This document shows, in pieces, positions 12,697 to 35,709 of a DNA stretch of 64,000 nucleotides. The notes under the pieces are model-generated. The model worked only from the letters and a program-made list of their open reading frames with translations. It was not told where the DNA came from and did not search any database. Position numbers and translations under genes: made by a program. Origin of the DNA: Eriocheir sinensis (taxonomy: Eukaryota; Arthropoda; Malacostraca; Decapoda; Varunidae); NCBI RefSeq assembly GCF_024679095.1, contig NC_066522.1, positions 6,463,749 through 6,527,748 on the forward strand. Reading direction: 5' to 3'. The stretch's first letter is position 1. The number at the start of each line of letters is the position of its first letter.

Positions 12697-13612
12697 ATAG
12701 AGTAAATTTCTATGAAAATATATATTCAAAATACATATAAAATTATGTAAATAAGTCTAAAAATATATATATCAAATGCTCCTAAAAAAAATGAAAATTC
12801 GTATCAAAATAAATAAACAAAATTCCGATAAAAGAACGTAAATTCGAATTAAAATAAATAAACAAAATACCAATAAAAGAATGTGTATTTGGATAAATAT
12901 AAATATACAAAATACACATACAAAATAAACTTAAAATAAAGAAGATTTTTAATAAAATAATGTAAATTTATATGAAAATATATATACAAATACACATAAA
13001 ATACCATGAATTTGTATAAAATTATACATTCAAAATAAATATTAAATAATGGAAAAGCGTATAAAATATATATACAAAGTATATATAAAATAATGTAAAT
13101 TCGTATAAATATAAATCAACAAAACACCGATAAAATAATATATATTTGAATGAAAACAAATTTACAAAATACACATAACATAACTAAAAGTTGTATTAAA
13201 ATATATACAAAAATACATAGAAATAATTTGAGTTTGTATGAAAATAGATATACAAAATACACATAAAACTAGGTAAATTTCTTTTGAAATGTATATACAA
13301 AATACCCATAAAATATTGTAAATATGTGTCAAAATATATAAACAAATACACATAAAATAACGTAAATTTGTATGAAAAATATATACAAAATACACATAGA
13401 ATAATGTCAATTCCTATCAAAATGAATGAGCAGAATATCAATAAAATAATGTAAATTTGTATGAAAATAAAGATACAAAATACCCAAAAAATAAAGAATA
13501 TGTTTATAAAAATACAGATACAAAAATACACATCGGATAATTAAATTTGTATTAAAATTAATATACAAAATGCGTATATAATAAGGTAAATTTGTTTTGA
13601 AATAATATGCAA
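12697..13612 (-). repeat. 45-bp AT satellite, inverted orientation
   Basis: About 20 A-rich monomers bounded by two recurrent junctions: GAGTAAATTTCTATG on the left and ATACACATTTACTCATAC on the right. From about 12855 it is a direct copy of about 46915-47694 and an inverted copy of about 1306-2100. Closely similar monomer order at these three sites shows the whole segment moved as a unit. Confidence 0.87.
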
Positions 13613-21655
<8,043 letters not shown>

Positions 21656-23194
21656 GTATATATAAAACAATGTAAATTTGTTTCAAAATATATGTACGAA
21701 TACACATAAAATAACGTAGATTTCTATAAAAATATATATACAAAATACACATAAAATTAAGTAAATACGTATAAAAAAATGTAAACAATATACACAGAAA
21801 ATAATGTAAATTCGAAACAAAATAAATAAACAAAATACCAATAAAAGAATGTGTATTTGTATAAATATAAATGTACAAAATACACATACAAAATAAACAT
21901 AAAATAAGGTAAATTTGTAATGAAATATATGTACAAAATACACATAAAGAAATGTAAATTTATATGAAAATATATATACAAATACACATAAAATACCATG
22001 AATTTGTATAAAATTATATTCTCAAAATAAATACTAAATAATGTAAATGCGTATAAAAATATATATACAAAGTACATATAAAATAATGTAAATTCGTATC
22101 AATATAAATCAACAAAATAATAATAAAATAATATATATTTAAATGAAAATAGATTTACAAAATACACATAACCTAACTAAAATTTGTATTGAAATATATA
22201 CAAAAATACATAAAAATAATTTGAGTTTGAATGAAAATAGATATTCAAAATACACATAAAACTAGGTAAATTTCTTTTGAAATATATATACAAAATACCC
22301 ATAAAATATTGTAAATTTGTGTCAAAATATATAAACAAATACACATAAAATAACGTAAATTTGTATGAAAAATATATACAAAATACACATAGAATAATGT
22401 CAAATCGTATCAAAATGAATGAGCAGAATATCAAAAAAATAACGTAAATTTGTATGAAAATAAAGATGCAAAATACCCATAAAATAAAGCATATTTTTAT
22501 AAAAATACATATAGAAAAATACACATTAATATACAAAATATAAAATTAATATACAAAATGCATATACAATAAATTTAAATTTGATTATATTAAATGAAAT
22601 AAATATACAAAATAAACATAAAATAAGGTAAATTTGTAATAAAATATATGTAAGAATACACATAAAATAATATAAATTTGTATGAAAATATATATACAAA
22701 TACACATAAAATAACATGAATTTGTATAAAATTTGTTTCAAAATATATATAAATACACACAATAAAATAACGTAAATTTTTATGAAAATGTATATATAAA
22801 ATACACATAAAATAATTTAAATACGTAGAAAAATATATATACAAAATACACATAAAATAATGTAAATTCGTATAAAATTATATACACAAAATTCCAATAA
22901 AAGAATGTATATTTGTAGGAAAATATATATACAAAAAACAAATAAAATAACTAAAATTTGTATAAAAATATATTCAAAAATACACAAAAATAATTTAAAT
23001 TTGTTTGAAAATAGATATGCAAAATACACATAAAGTTACGCAAATTTGTATTGAAATACATATACAAAACTCACATAAAATAATGTAAATTTGTATGAAA
23101 ATATATAAACAAATACATATAAAATAACGTAAATTTGGATAAAATATATATACAAAATATACATTAAATATTTTAAATATGTATAAAAATATAT
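21656..23194 (-). repeat. 45-bp AT satellite, inverted orientation
   Basis: About 34 A-rich monomers. The first about 240 bases mirror the preceding block monomer for monomer (palindrome centre about 21655). The whole block, with both bounding junctions, recurs at 36622-38167. From about 22590 it also matches 6975-7591. It ends at the ATATTATATTATATAT junction. Confidence 0.87.
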
Positions 23195-26100
23195 TATATT
23201 ATATATATTTTTTTTGATATTTGCGTTATTTATGTGTATTTTGTATATGTTTTCTCATAGAAATTTACATTATTTTATTGGTATGTTGTATATTTATTTT
23301 GATACGAATTACATGATTATTTGTGTATTTTGTACATTTTTTTATACGTATTTACATTATTTAATGTGTATTTTGTTTATATATTTTTATACAAATTTAC
23401 ATTATATGTGTATTTGTATAGGTATTTTGATACAAATTTACATTATTTTATGTATTTTGTATATATATTTCAATTCAAATTTAGCTTAATTTATGTGTAT
23501 TTTGTATATCTATTTATTTTAATACAAAATCAAATATTTTATGTTTTTTCGTATTTATATTTTTATAAAAAAATGCATTATTTTATGGGTATTTTGCATC
23601 TTAATTTTCATACAAATTTACATTATTTTATTAATATTTTCTGTATTTATTTTGATACGATTTTACATTATTTTATTTCTGTTTTGTATATATTTTTTTA
23701 TACATATTTACATTATTTAATGTGTTTTTTGTATATATATTTGATACAAATTTACGTTATTTTAAGTCTATATGTTTATATATTTTCATTCAAATTTACA
23801 TCATTTTATTTGTATTTTGTATATGTATTTCAATACAAATTTACCTAATTTTATATGTTTTTTGTATATTTATTTTCATACAAGTTTAAATTATTTTTGT
23901 GTATTTTTGTATATAGTTTTATACAAATTTAGGTTATTTTATGAGAATTTTGTATATCTATTTTCATACAAATACACATTCTTTTCATGATATTTTGTTT
24001 ATTTATTTTGACACGAATTAACATTATTTAATGTGTATTTTGTATATATATTTTCATACGTATTTACATTATTTCAAGTGTATTTTGTATATATATTTCT
24101 ATAGAAATCAGCGATATTTTATGTGTATTCGTATATATATTTTGAAACAAATTTACATTGTTTTATGTGTATTCTGCATATTTTTTTAATACAAATTTAC
24201 CTTATTGTATGTGCATTTTGTATATTAATTTTAATACAAATTTGATTAATCTATGTGTATTTTTGTATATGTATTTTTATAAAAATATGCTTTATTTTAT
24301 GGGTATTTTGCATATTTATTTTCATACAAATTTACATTATTTTATTGATATTCTGTGTATTTATTTTGATATGATTTTACATTATTCTATGTGTATTTTG
24401 TATATATATTTTATATAAAATGTATTTGTTTTCATTTCATACAAATCTACTTTATTTTATGTGTTTTTTGTACTTGTATTTAAATACAAATTTAACTATT
24501 TATATGTGTATTTTGTATATCTATTTTGTATGTATATTTTCATAGAAATTTACTCTATTTTATGAGTATTCGTATATATATTTTGATACAAATTTACATT
24601 ATTAATGTGTATTTTGCATATCTATTTCAATACAAATTTACTTTATTGTACGTGCATTTTGTATATTTATTTTAATACAAATTTAATTATTCTATATGTA
24701 TTTTTGTATATATATTTTTATGCAAATATGCGTTATTATATGGATATTTTGCATCTTTATTTTCATACAAATTTACATTATTTTATTGATATTCTCTTTA
24801 TTTATTTTGATACGATTTAACATTATTCTATGTGTTTTTTGTATATATTTTTTTATATATATATTTACATTATTTAATGTTAATTTTGTATATATTTTTT
24901 ATCCAAATTTACATTATTTTATGTGTATTTGTTTATATATTTTCATACATATTTACACTATTTTATGTGTTTTTTTATATATTTTCTACGTATTTAAATT
25001 ATTTTATGTGTATTTTGTATATACATTTTCATAAAAAAATTACGTTATTTTATTGTGTGTATAAGTATATATTTTGATACAAATTTTATACAAATTCATG
25101 TTATTTAATGTGTATTGTATATATATTTTCATACAAATTTATATTATTTTATGTGTATTTTTTCATATATTTCATTACAAATTTATCTTATTTTATGTTT
25201 ATTTTGTATATAGATTTCATTCAATTTTAAATTATTTTATGTGTATATTTGTATTTGTATTTAGGTTATTTTATGCGTATTTTGTATATATATTTTCATC
25301 CAAAATTACATTATTTTATTGTTATTTCTTAATTTAATTCGATACGAATTTAGATTATTTCATAGGTATTTTGTATACATACTTTTATACTCATTTACAT
25401 TATCTAATGTGTGTTTTGTATATATATTTTTATGCAAATTTATCTAATGTTCATTTTTGTACATATATTTTTTTAGAAATTTGCGTTATTTTAAGTATAT
25501 AGTTTTATATAAATTTACGTTATTTTATGTGCATTTTGTATATTTATATTTATACAAATACACATTCTTTTATTGGTATATTGTTTATTTACATTTATAC
25601 GAATTTACATTATTTTATGTGTATTTTTTATACATTTTTTTATACGTATTTACTTAATTTTATGTGTATTTTGTATATGTATTTTTATAGAAATCTATAC
25701 AAATTTTAGTTATGTTATGTGTATTTTGTAAATCTATTTTCATTCAAATATATATTATTTTATTGGTATTTTGTTGATTTATATTGATACGAATTTATAT
25801 TATTTTATATGTACTTTGTATATATATTTTTATACGCATTTACATTATTTAATATTTATTTTGAATATATAATTTTATACAAATTCCTGGTATTTTATAT
25901 GCATTTGTATATATATTTTCATATAAATTTACATTATTTTATGTGTATTTTGTACATATATTTCATTACAAATTTACCTTATTTTATGTTTATTTTGTAT
26001 GTGTATTTTATACATTTATATTTATACAAATACACATTCTTTTATTGGTATTTTGTTTATTTATTTTGTTTCGAATTTACATTGTTTTATGTGTATTTTG

Positions 26101-26321
26101 TTTACATTTTTTTATACGTATTTACTTAATTTCATGTGTATTTTGTATATATATTTTTATAGAAATCTACGCTATTTTATGTGTATTCGTATATATATTT
26201 TGAAACAAATTTACATTGTTTTATATGTATTTTTGCATATCTCTTTCAATAGAAGTTTACCTTATTGTATGTGCTTTTTGTATATTTATTTCAATACAAA
26301 TTTAAATATTTTATGTGTATA
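23195..26321 (+). repeat. 45-bp AT satellite, T-rich orientation
   Basis: About 69 monomers. To about 25697 it is the middle copy of the triplicated segment (others at 7592 and 38168). At about 25697 a monomer is truncated after AGAAATCTA and joined to ATACAAATTTTAGTTATG, so homology to the other copies stops abruptly. The remaining 600 bases match about 20740-21060 and nearby units. Confidence 0.87.
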
Positions 26322-28125
26322 CATGTACAAAAAATACATAAAATAATGTAGATTTGTATGAAATGAAAACAAATACATTTTACATAAAATATATATACAA
26401 AATACACATAGAATAATGGAAAACCATATTAAAATAAATACACAGAATATCAATAAAATAATGTAAATTTGTATGAAAATAAAGTTGCAAAATACCCATA
26501 AAATAAAGCATATTTTTATAAAAATACATACACAAAAATACACATAGATTAATCAAATTTGTATTAAAATTAATATACAAAATGCACATACAATAAGGTA
26601 AATTTGTATTGAAAAAAAATGCAAAATACACATAAAACAATGTAAATTTGTTTCAAAATATATATACGAATACACATAAAATAACGCAGATTTCTATCGA
26701 AATATATATACAAAATACACTTGAAATAATGTAAATACGTATAAAAATATATATACAAAATGCACATTAAATAATGTTAATTCGTGTCAAAATAAATAAA
26801 CAAAATATCATGAAAAGAATGTGTATTTGTATGAAAATAGATATACAAAATACACATAAAATAACCTAAATTTGTATAAAACTATAAACAAAAATACACA
26901 AAAATAATTTAAACTTGTATGAAAATAAATATACAAAAAACATATGAAATTAGGTAAATTTGTATTGAAATACATATACAAAATACACATAAAATAATGT
27001 AAATTTGAATGAAAATATATAAACATATAGACTTAAAATAACGTAAATTTGTATCAAATATCAAATTTGTATTAAAATTAATATACAAAATGCACGTACA
27101 ATAAGGTAAATTTGTATTGAAAAAATATACAAAATGCACATTAAAGCGTAAATTTGTTTTAAAATCTATATACGAATACACATAAAATAACGTAGATTTC
27201 TATAGAAATATATATACAAAATACACATGAAATGATGTAAATACGTATAAAAATATATATATATATATACAAAATACACATTAAATAATTTAAATTCTCG
27301 TCAAAATAAATAAACAAAATATCAATAAAAGAATGTGTATTTGTATGAAAATAGATATACAAAATACTCATAAAATAACCTAAGTTTGTATAAAACTATA
27401 TACAAAATTACACAAAAATAATTTAAATTTGTATGAAAATAAATATATAAAATACACATAAAATTAGGTAAATTTGTATTGAAATACATAAACAAATACA
27501 CTTAAAATAACGTAAATTTGTATAAAAAAATATGTACAAAACACAAATAGAATAATGTAAAATCGTGTCAAAATAGATACACAGAATATTAATAAAATAA
27601 TGTAAATTTGTTTGAAAATAAAGAAGCAAAATATCCATATAATAACGCATTTTTTTTTTAAATATATATACCAAAATACACATCAAAAAATTTAATTTGT
27701 AATAAAATAAATATACAAAAAACACATACAATAAGGTAAATTTGTATTGAAATAGATATGCAAAATACATATATAACAATGTAAATTTGTTTCAAAATAT
27801 ATATACGAATACACATAAAATAACGTAGATTTCTATAAAAATATATATACAAAATAAACATAAAATGAAGTAAATACGTATAAAAAAATGTATTCAAAAT
27901 ACACATAAAATAATGTAAATTCGTATCAAAATAAATAAACAAAATACCAATAAAAGAATGTGTCTTTGTATAAATATAAATATACAAAATACACATAAAA
28001 TAACGTAAATTTATATAAAATTATATACAAAAATACACAGAAGTAATTAAATTTGTATGAAAATATATACAAAATACACACTAAATAAGCTAAATTTGAA
28101 TTGAAATATATATACAAAATACACA
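26322..28125 (-). repeat. 45-bp AT satellite, inverted orientation
   Basis: About 40 A-rich monomers. The first about 735 bases (26325-27060) are the reverse complement of about 23740-24475. A short TA-enriched spot lies at about 27257-27269. The left junction is a small palindrome (GTATACATGTAC at about 26319). Confidence 0.86.
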
Positions 28126-28486
28126 TATTTTGCATATCTATTTTCAAACAAATTAAAAAAATAAATGGTGTATTTTTGTATATATTTATTTTTGTTATAC
28201 ATAGAATAATGTAAAATCGTATCAAAATAAGTACACAGAATATCAATGAAATAATTTAAATTTGTATGAAAGTAAAGATGCAAAATACCCATAAGATAAA
28301 GCATATATTTTTTTTTAAATACATATACAAAAATACACGTAGAATAATTAAATTTATATTAAAATTAATATACATAATGCACACATAGAAAAAGGTAAAA
28401 TTGTATTGAAAAAAAAACGCAAAATACAAATAAAACAGTGTAAATTTGTTTCAAAATATATATACGAATACACATAAAATAGCGTG
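28126..28486. repeat. Mosaic satellite with a 70-bp inverted micro-block
   Basis: About 70 bases (28126-28196) switch to T-rich orientation, themselves broken by AAAAAAATAAATGG. The A-rich orientation then returns until about 28486 (AGCGTGTATATTG). The tiny block is not a whole number of monomers. Confidence 0.75.
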
Positions 28487-30260
28487 TATATTGTATATCT
28501 ATTTTCATACAAATACACATTCTTTTATTGATATTTTGTTTATTTATTTTGACGCGAATTTACATTATTTAATGTGTATTTTATATAAATATTTTTATAC
28601 GTGTTTATATCATTTGATGTGTATTTTGTATATATATTTCTATAGAAATCTACGTTGATTTATGAGTATTCGTACATAGATTTTGAAATAAATTTACACT
28701 GTTTTATGTGTATTTTGCATATTTTTTCAATACAAATTTACCTTATTGTATATGCATTTTGTATATTAATTTTAATACAAATTTAATTATGCTATGTGTA
28801 TTTTTGTATATGTATTTTTATAAAAATATGCTTTATTTTATGGGTATTTTGCATTTATATTTTCATACAAATTTACATTATTTTATTTATATTCTGTTTT
28901 TTTTTAAACAATTTTACATTATTCTATGTGTATTTTGTATATCTATTTTTATACGTATTTACTTAAATTTATGTGTATTTTGTATATATATTTTTATAGA
29001 AATCTACGTTATTTTATGTGTATTCGTATATATATTTTGAAACAAATTTACATTGTTTTATATGTATTTTTGCATATCTCTTTCAATACAAGTTTACCTT
29101 ATTGTATGTGCATTTTGTATATTTATTTCAATACAAATTTAAATATTTTATGTGTATTTTGGTATATATTTTTTTTATAAGAAATGCGCTATTTGATGGG
29201 AATTTTGCATCTTTATTTTCATACAAATTTACATTATTTTATTAATATTCGGTATATTTATTTTGTTACGATTTCACATTATTCTATTTGTTTTTTGTAT
29301 ATACTTTTTTATACATATTTACATTATTTAATGTGTATCTTGCATATATATTTTATACAAATTTATTATCTATTATTTATTTTCAGGCAAATATACATTC
29401 TTTTCATGATATTTTGTTTATTTATTTTGACACGAATTTACCTAGATATGTATTTTGTATATATATTTTTATACGTATTTACATAATTTCATGTGTATTT
29501 TGTATATATATTTCTATAGAAATCTACGTTATTTTATGTGTATTCGTATATATATTTTGTAACAAATTAACTTTGTTTTATATGTATTTTTGAATATCTT
29601 TTTCAATACATATTTACCTTACTGTATATGCATTTTGTATATTTATTTCAATACAGATTTAAATATTTCATATGTATTTTGGTATATATATTTTTATAAA
29701 AAATGCGCTATTTTATGGGAATTTTGCATCTTTCTTTTCACACAAATTTACATTATTTTATTGATATTCTGTGTATTTATATTGATAGGATTTTACATTA
29801 TTCTATTTCTTTTTTGTATATATTTTTTTATACACATTTAAATTATTTAATGTGTATCTTGCATATATATTTTATACAAATTTACGTTATTTTAAGTGTA
29901 TTTGTTTATATATTTTCATTCAAATTTACATTATTTTATGTGTATTTTGTATATGTATTTCAATACAAATTTACCTAATTTTAAGTGTATTTTGTATATT
30001 TCTTTTCATACAAATTTTAAAAAATTTTGTGTATTTTTGTATATAGTTTTATATAAATTTAGTTTATTTTATGTACGCATTTACATTATTTAATGTGTGT
30101 TTTGTATATATATTTTTTTGCAAATTTACTTTATTTTATGTGCATTTTTGTACATATATTTTTTTAGAAATTTGCGTTATTTTATGTGTATTTGTATATG
30201 TTTTCTCATACAAATTTACATTATTTTATTGCTATTTTGTTTATTTATTTTGATACGAAT
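28487..30260 (+). repeat. 45-bp AT satellite, T-rich orientation
   Basis: About 39 monomers, including one copy of the TGCGCTATT / TATTATTTATTTTC series otherwise seen at 15.6-18.8 kb. It ends at about 30260, where GATACGAAT is joined directly to GAAAATAGATATAC in the opposite orientation. Confidence 0.86.
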
Positions 30261-33200
30261 GAAAATAGATATACAAAATATACATAAAATAAACTAAATT
30301 TGTATTAAAATATATATACAAAATACATAAAATAATGTAAATTTGTATCAAAATATTTTAACAGATGCGCATAAAATAACGTAAATTTGTTTTAAAATAT
30401 ACAAAATACACATTAAATAATGTAAATATGTATAAAAAAATATATACAAAACACAAATAGAATAATGTAAAATCGTATCAAATTAAATACACTGAATATT
30501 AATAAAACAATGTAAATTTGTATGAAAATAAAGATGCAAAACACCCATTATTTTATAAAAATATATATACCAAAAGACACATGAAAAAATTAATTTGTAT
30601 TAAAACAAATATACAAAATACACATACAATAAGGTAAATCTGTATTGAAATAGATATGAAAGATACATATAAAACAATGTAAATTTGTTTCAAAATATAT
30701 ATACGAATACACATAAAATAACGTAGATTTGTATAAAAATATATATACAAAATACACATAAAATGAGGTAAATACGTATAAGAAAATGTATACAAAATAC
30801 ACATAAAATAATGTAAATTCGTAACAAAATAAATAAACAAAATACCAATAAAAGAATGTGTATTTGTATAAATATAAATATACAAAATTCACATAAAATA
30901 ACGTAAATTTGTATAAAACTATATACAAAAAAACACATAAGTTATTAAATTCATATGAAAATAGATTTACAAAATACAGATAAAATAAGCTAAATTTGAA
31001 TTGAAATGTATATAGAAAATACATAAAATAATGTAAATTTATATCAAAATATTTATAAAAATATATTTGAATTGAAATGTATATAGAAAATACATAAAAT
31101 AATAACGTAAATTTGTTTAAAAATATATAAGCAAAATACACATTAAGTAATGTAAATACGTATAAAAAATATGTACAAAATACACATATAATCATGTAAT
31201 TCGTATCAAACTAAATAAACAAAATAGCAATAAAATAATGTAAATTTGTATGAGAAAACATATACAAATACATTTAAAATAACGCTAATTTCCATAAAAA
31301 TATGTCCAAAAATGAACGTAAAATAAAGTAAATTTGCAAAAAAATATATATACAAAACACACACTAAATAATGTAAATGCGTACATAAAATAACCTAAAT
31401 TTGTATAAAACTATATACAAAAATACACAAAAATAATTTAAATTTGTTTGAAAAGAAATATACAAAATACACATAAAATTAGGTAAATTTGTATTGAAAT
31501 ACATATACAAAATACACATCAAATAATGTAAATTTGAATGAAAATATATAAACAAATACACTTAAAATAACGTAAATTTGTATAAAATATATATGCAAGA
31601 TACACATTAAATAATGTAAATATGAATAAAAAATATATACAAAAAACAAATAGAATAATGTAAAATCGTATCAAAATAAATACACTGAATATCAATAAAA
31701 TAATGTAAATTTGTATGAAAATAAAGATACAAAATTCCCAAAAATGATCGCATTTTTTATAAAAATATATTTTCCAAAATACACATATAATATATAAATT
31801 TGTATTGATATCAATATACAAAATGCATATACAGTAAGGTAAATTTGTATTGAAAGAGATATTAAAAAATACATATAAATCAATGTAAATTTGTTTCAAA
31901 ATATATATACGAATACACATAAAATAAAGTAGATTTCTATAGAAATATATATACAAAATACATATGAAATTATGTAAATACGTACAAAAATATATATACA
32001 AAATACATATCAAATAATGTAAATTCGTGTCAAAATAAATCAACAAAATATCATGAAAAGAATGTGTATTTGTATGAAAATAGATAATAGATGATAAATT
32101 TGTATAAAATATATATGCAAGATACACATTAAATAATGTAAATATGTATAAAAAAGTATATACAAAAAACAAATAGAATAATGTAACATCGTATCAAAAT
32201 AAATACACCGAATATTAATAAAATAATGTAAATTTGTATGAAAATAAAGATGCAAAATTCCCATAAAATAGCGCATTTTTTATAAAAAATATATATATCA
32301 AAATACACATCAAATATTTAAATTTGCATTGAAATAAATATACAAAATGCACATACAATAAGGTAAATTTGTATTGAAAGAGATATGCAAAAATACTATA
32401 AAACAATGTAAATTTGTTTCAAAATATATATACGAATACAAATAAAAAAACGTAGATTTCTATAAAAATATATATACAAAATACACATAAAATTAAGTAA
32501 ATACGTATAAAAAATGTATACAAAATACACATAAAATAATGTAATTTCGAATTAAAATAAATGTAAATTTAAATGAAAATATAAAAACAAATCCACTTAA
32601 AATAACTTAATTTGTATAAAATATATATGCAAGATACACATTAAATAATGTAAATGTGTATAAAAAAAATATATACAAAAAACAAATAGAATAATGTAAA
32701 ATCGTATCAAAATAAACACACAGAATATCAATAGAATAATGTAAATTTGTATGAAAATAAAGATGCAAAATTCACAAAAATTATCGCATTTTTTATAAAA
32801 ATATATATACCAAAATACACATAAAGTATTTAAATTTGTATTGAAATGAATATACAAAATGCATATATAGTAAGGTAAATTTGTATTAAAAGATATATTC
32901 AAAAATACATATAAAACAATGTAAATTTGTTTCAAAAAATATATACGAATACACATAAAATAAAGTAGATTTCTATAGAAATATATATACAAAATACATA
33001 TGAAATTATGCAAATACGTATAAAAATATATATACAAAATACATATCAAATAATGTAAATTCGTGTCAAAATAAATAAACAAAATATTATGAAAAGAATG
33101 TGTATTTATATATAAATAGATAATAAATAATAAATTTGTAAAAAATATATATGCAAGATACTCATTAAATAATGTAAATATGTATAAAAAAAGTGTATAC

Positions 33201-35709
33201 AAAACCCAAATAGAATAATGTAAATTCGTATCAAAATAAATACACCGAATATTAATAAAATAATGTAAATTTGTATGAAAATAAAGATGCAAAATTCCCA
33301 TCAAATAGTGCATTTCTTATAAAAATCTATATACCAAAATACACATAAAATATTTAAATTTGTATTGAAATAAATATACAAAATGCACATACAATAAGGT
33401 AAATTTGTATTGAAAGAGATATGCAAAAATACATATAAAACAATGTAAATTTGTTTCAAAATATATATACGAATACAAATAAAAAAACGTAGATTTCTAT
33501 AAAAATATATATATAAATACACATAAAATTAAGTAAATACGTATAAAAAAATGTGTATTTGTAAAAATATAAATATACAAAATACACATAAAATATCGTA
33601 CATTTGTATAAAACTATATACAAAAATACACAGAAGTAATTAAATTTGTATGAAAATATATATACAAAATACAGCTAAAATAAGCTAAATTTGAATTGAA
33701 ATGTACATACAAAATACATAAAATAATGTAAATCTGTATCAAATTATTTATACAAATACATATAATAACGTAGATTTGTTTAAAAATATATAAACAAAAT
33801 ACACATTAAGTAATGTAAATACGTATAAAAAATATGTACAAAATACACATATAATCATGTAATTCGTATCAAAATAAATAAACAAAATAGCAATAAAATA
33901 ATGTAAATTTGTATGAGAAAACATATACAAATAACGCAAATTTCTATAAAAATATATGTACAAAAATGCACATAAAATAAAGTAAATTTGCAAAAAAATA
34001 TATATGTAAAACACACACTAAATAATGTAAATGCGTACATAAAATAACCAAAATTTGTATAAAACTATATAGAAAAATACACAAAAATAATTTAAATTTG
34101 TTTGAAAAGAAATATACAAAATACACATAAAATTAGGTAAATTTGTATTGAAATACATATACAAAATACACATCAAATAATGTAAATTTGAATGAAAATA
34201 TATAAACAAATACACTTAAAATAACGTAAATTTGTATAAAATATATATGCAAGATACACATTAAATAATGTAAATGTGTATAAAAAATATATATACAAAA
34301 AACAAATAGAATAATGTAAAATCGTATCAAAATAAATAAACAGAATATCAATAAAATAATGTAAATTTGTATGAAAATAAAGATACAAAATTTATAAAAA
34401 TTATCGCATTTTTTATAAAAATATATTTACCAAAATACACATAAAATATTTAAATTTGTATTGAAATAAATATACAAAATGCATATACAGTAAAGTAAAT
34501 TTGTATTGAAAGAGATATTCAAAAATACATATAAAACAATGTAAATTTGTTTCAAAATATATATACGAATACACATAAAATAAAGTAGATTTGTATAGGA
34601 ATATATATACAAAATACATATGAAATTATGTAAATACGTATAAAAATATATATACAAAATACATATCAAATAATGTAAATTCGTGTCAAAATAAATAAAC
34701 AAAATATCATGAAAAGAATGTGTATTTGTATGAAAATAGATAGTAGATAATAAATTTGTATAAAATATATATGCAAGATACACATTAAATAATGTAAATA
34801 TGTATAAAAAAGTATATACAAAAAACAAATAGAATAATGTAAATTCGTATCAAAATAAATACACCGAGTATTAATAAAATAATGTAAATTTGTATGAAAA
34901 TAAAGATGCAAAATTCCCATAAAATAGCGCATTTCTTATAAAAATATATATACCAAAATACACATAAAATATTTAAATTTGCATTGAAATAAATATACAA
35001 AATGCACATACAATAAGGTAAATTTGTATTGAAAGAGATATGCAAAAATACATATAAAACAATGTAAATTTGTTTCAAAATATATATACGAATACAAATA
35101 AAAACCTAGATTTCTATAAAAATATTTAAAATATACACATAAAATTAAGTAATTACGTATAAAAAAATGTATACAAAATACACATAAAATAATGTAATTT
35201 CGAATTAAAATATATGTAAATTTGAATGAAAATATAAAAACAAATACACTTAAAATAACGTAAATTTGTATAAAATATATATGCAAGATAAATATTAAAT
35301 AATGTAAATGTGTATAAAAAAATATACAAAAACAAATAGAATAATGTAAAATCGTATCAAAATAAATACACAGAATATCAATAAAATAATGTAAATTTGT
35401 ATGAAAATAAAGATGGAAAATTCCCAAAAATTATCGCATTTTTTATAAAAATATATATACCAAAATACACATAAAATATTTAAATTTGTATTGAAATAAA
35501 TATACAAAATGCATATACAGTAAGGTAAATTTGTATTTAAAGAGATATTCAAAAATACATATAAAACAATGTAAATTTGTTTCAAAATATATATACGAAT
35601 ACACATAAAAGAAAGAAGATTTCTATTGAAATATATATACAAAATACATATGAAATTATGTAAATACGTAAAAAAAATATATATACAAAATACATATCAA
35701 ATAATGTAA
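30261..35709 (-). repeat. 45-bp AT satellite, longest inverted block
   Basis: About 120 A-rich monomers. It is broadly the reverse complement of the 15-19.3 kb array. TATCGCATTTTTTATAAA-type units recur at about 31745, 32785, 34404 and 35432, spaced alternately about 1.03 and 1.62 kb. The first 900 bases resemble the reverse complement of about 11400-12150. The longest open frames of the satellite (for example 32597-33313, 238 codons) lie here and translate as F/Y/I/L/C-rich repeats of 15 residues. I do not regard them as genes. Confidence 0.87.

Noticed and set aside
30590..32172. Other long satellite frames (for example 30590-31195 and 31519-32172 minus, 4162-4713 plus)
   Set aside because: Same reason: stop-free repeat units, not conserved coding sequence. 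Indels between copies shift frame freely.
32597..33313. 238-codon open frame on the minus strand, the longest in the satellite
   Set aside because: It is a translation of tandem 45-bp monomers (15-residue repeats of F/Y/I/L/C/N). Equivalent frames are open in the other two frames and at dozens of homologous sites, with no start context, splice signals or domain.
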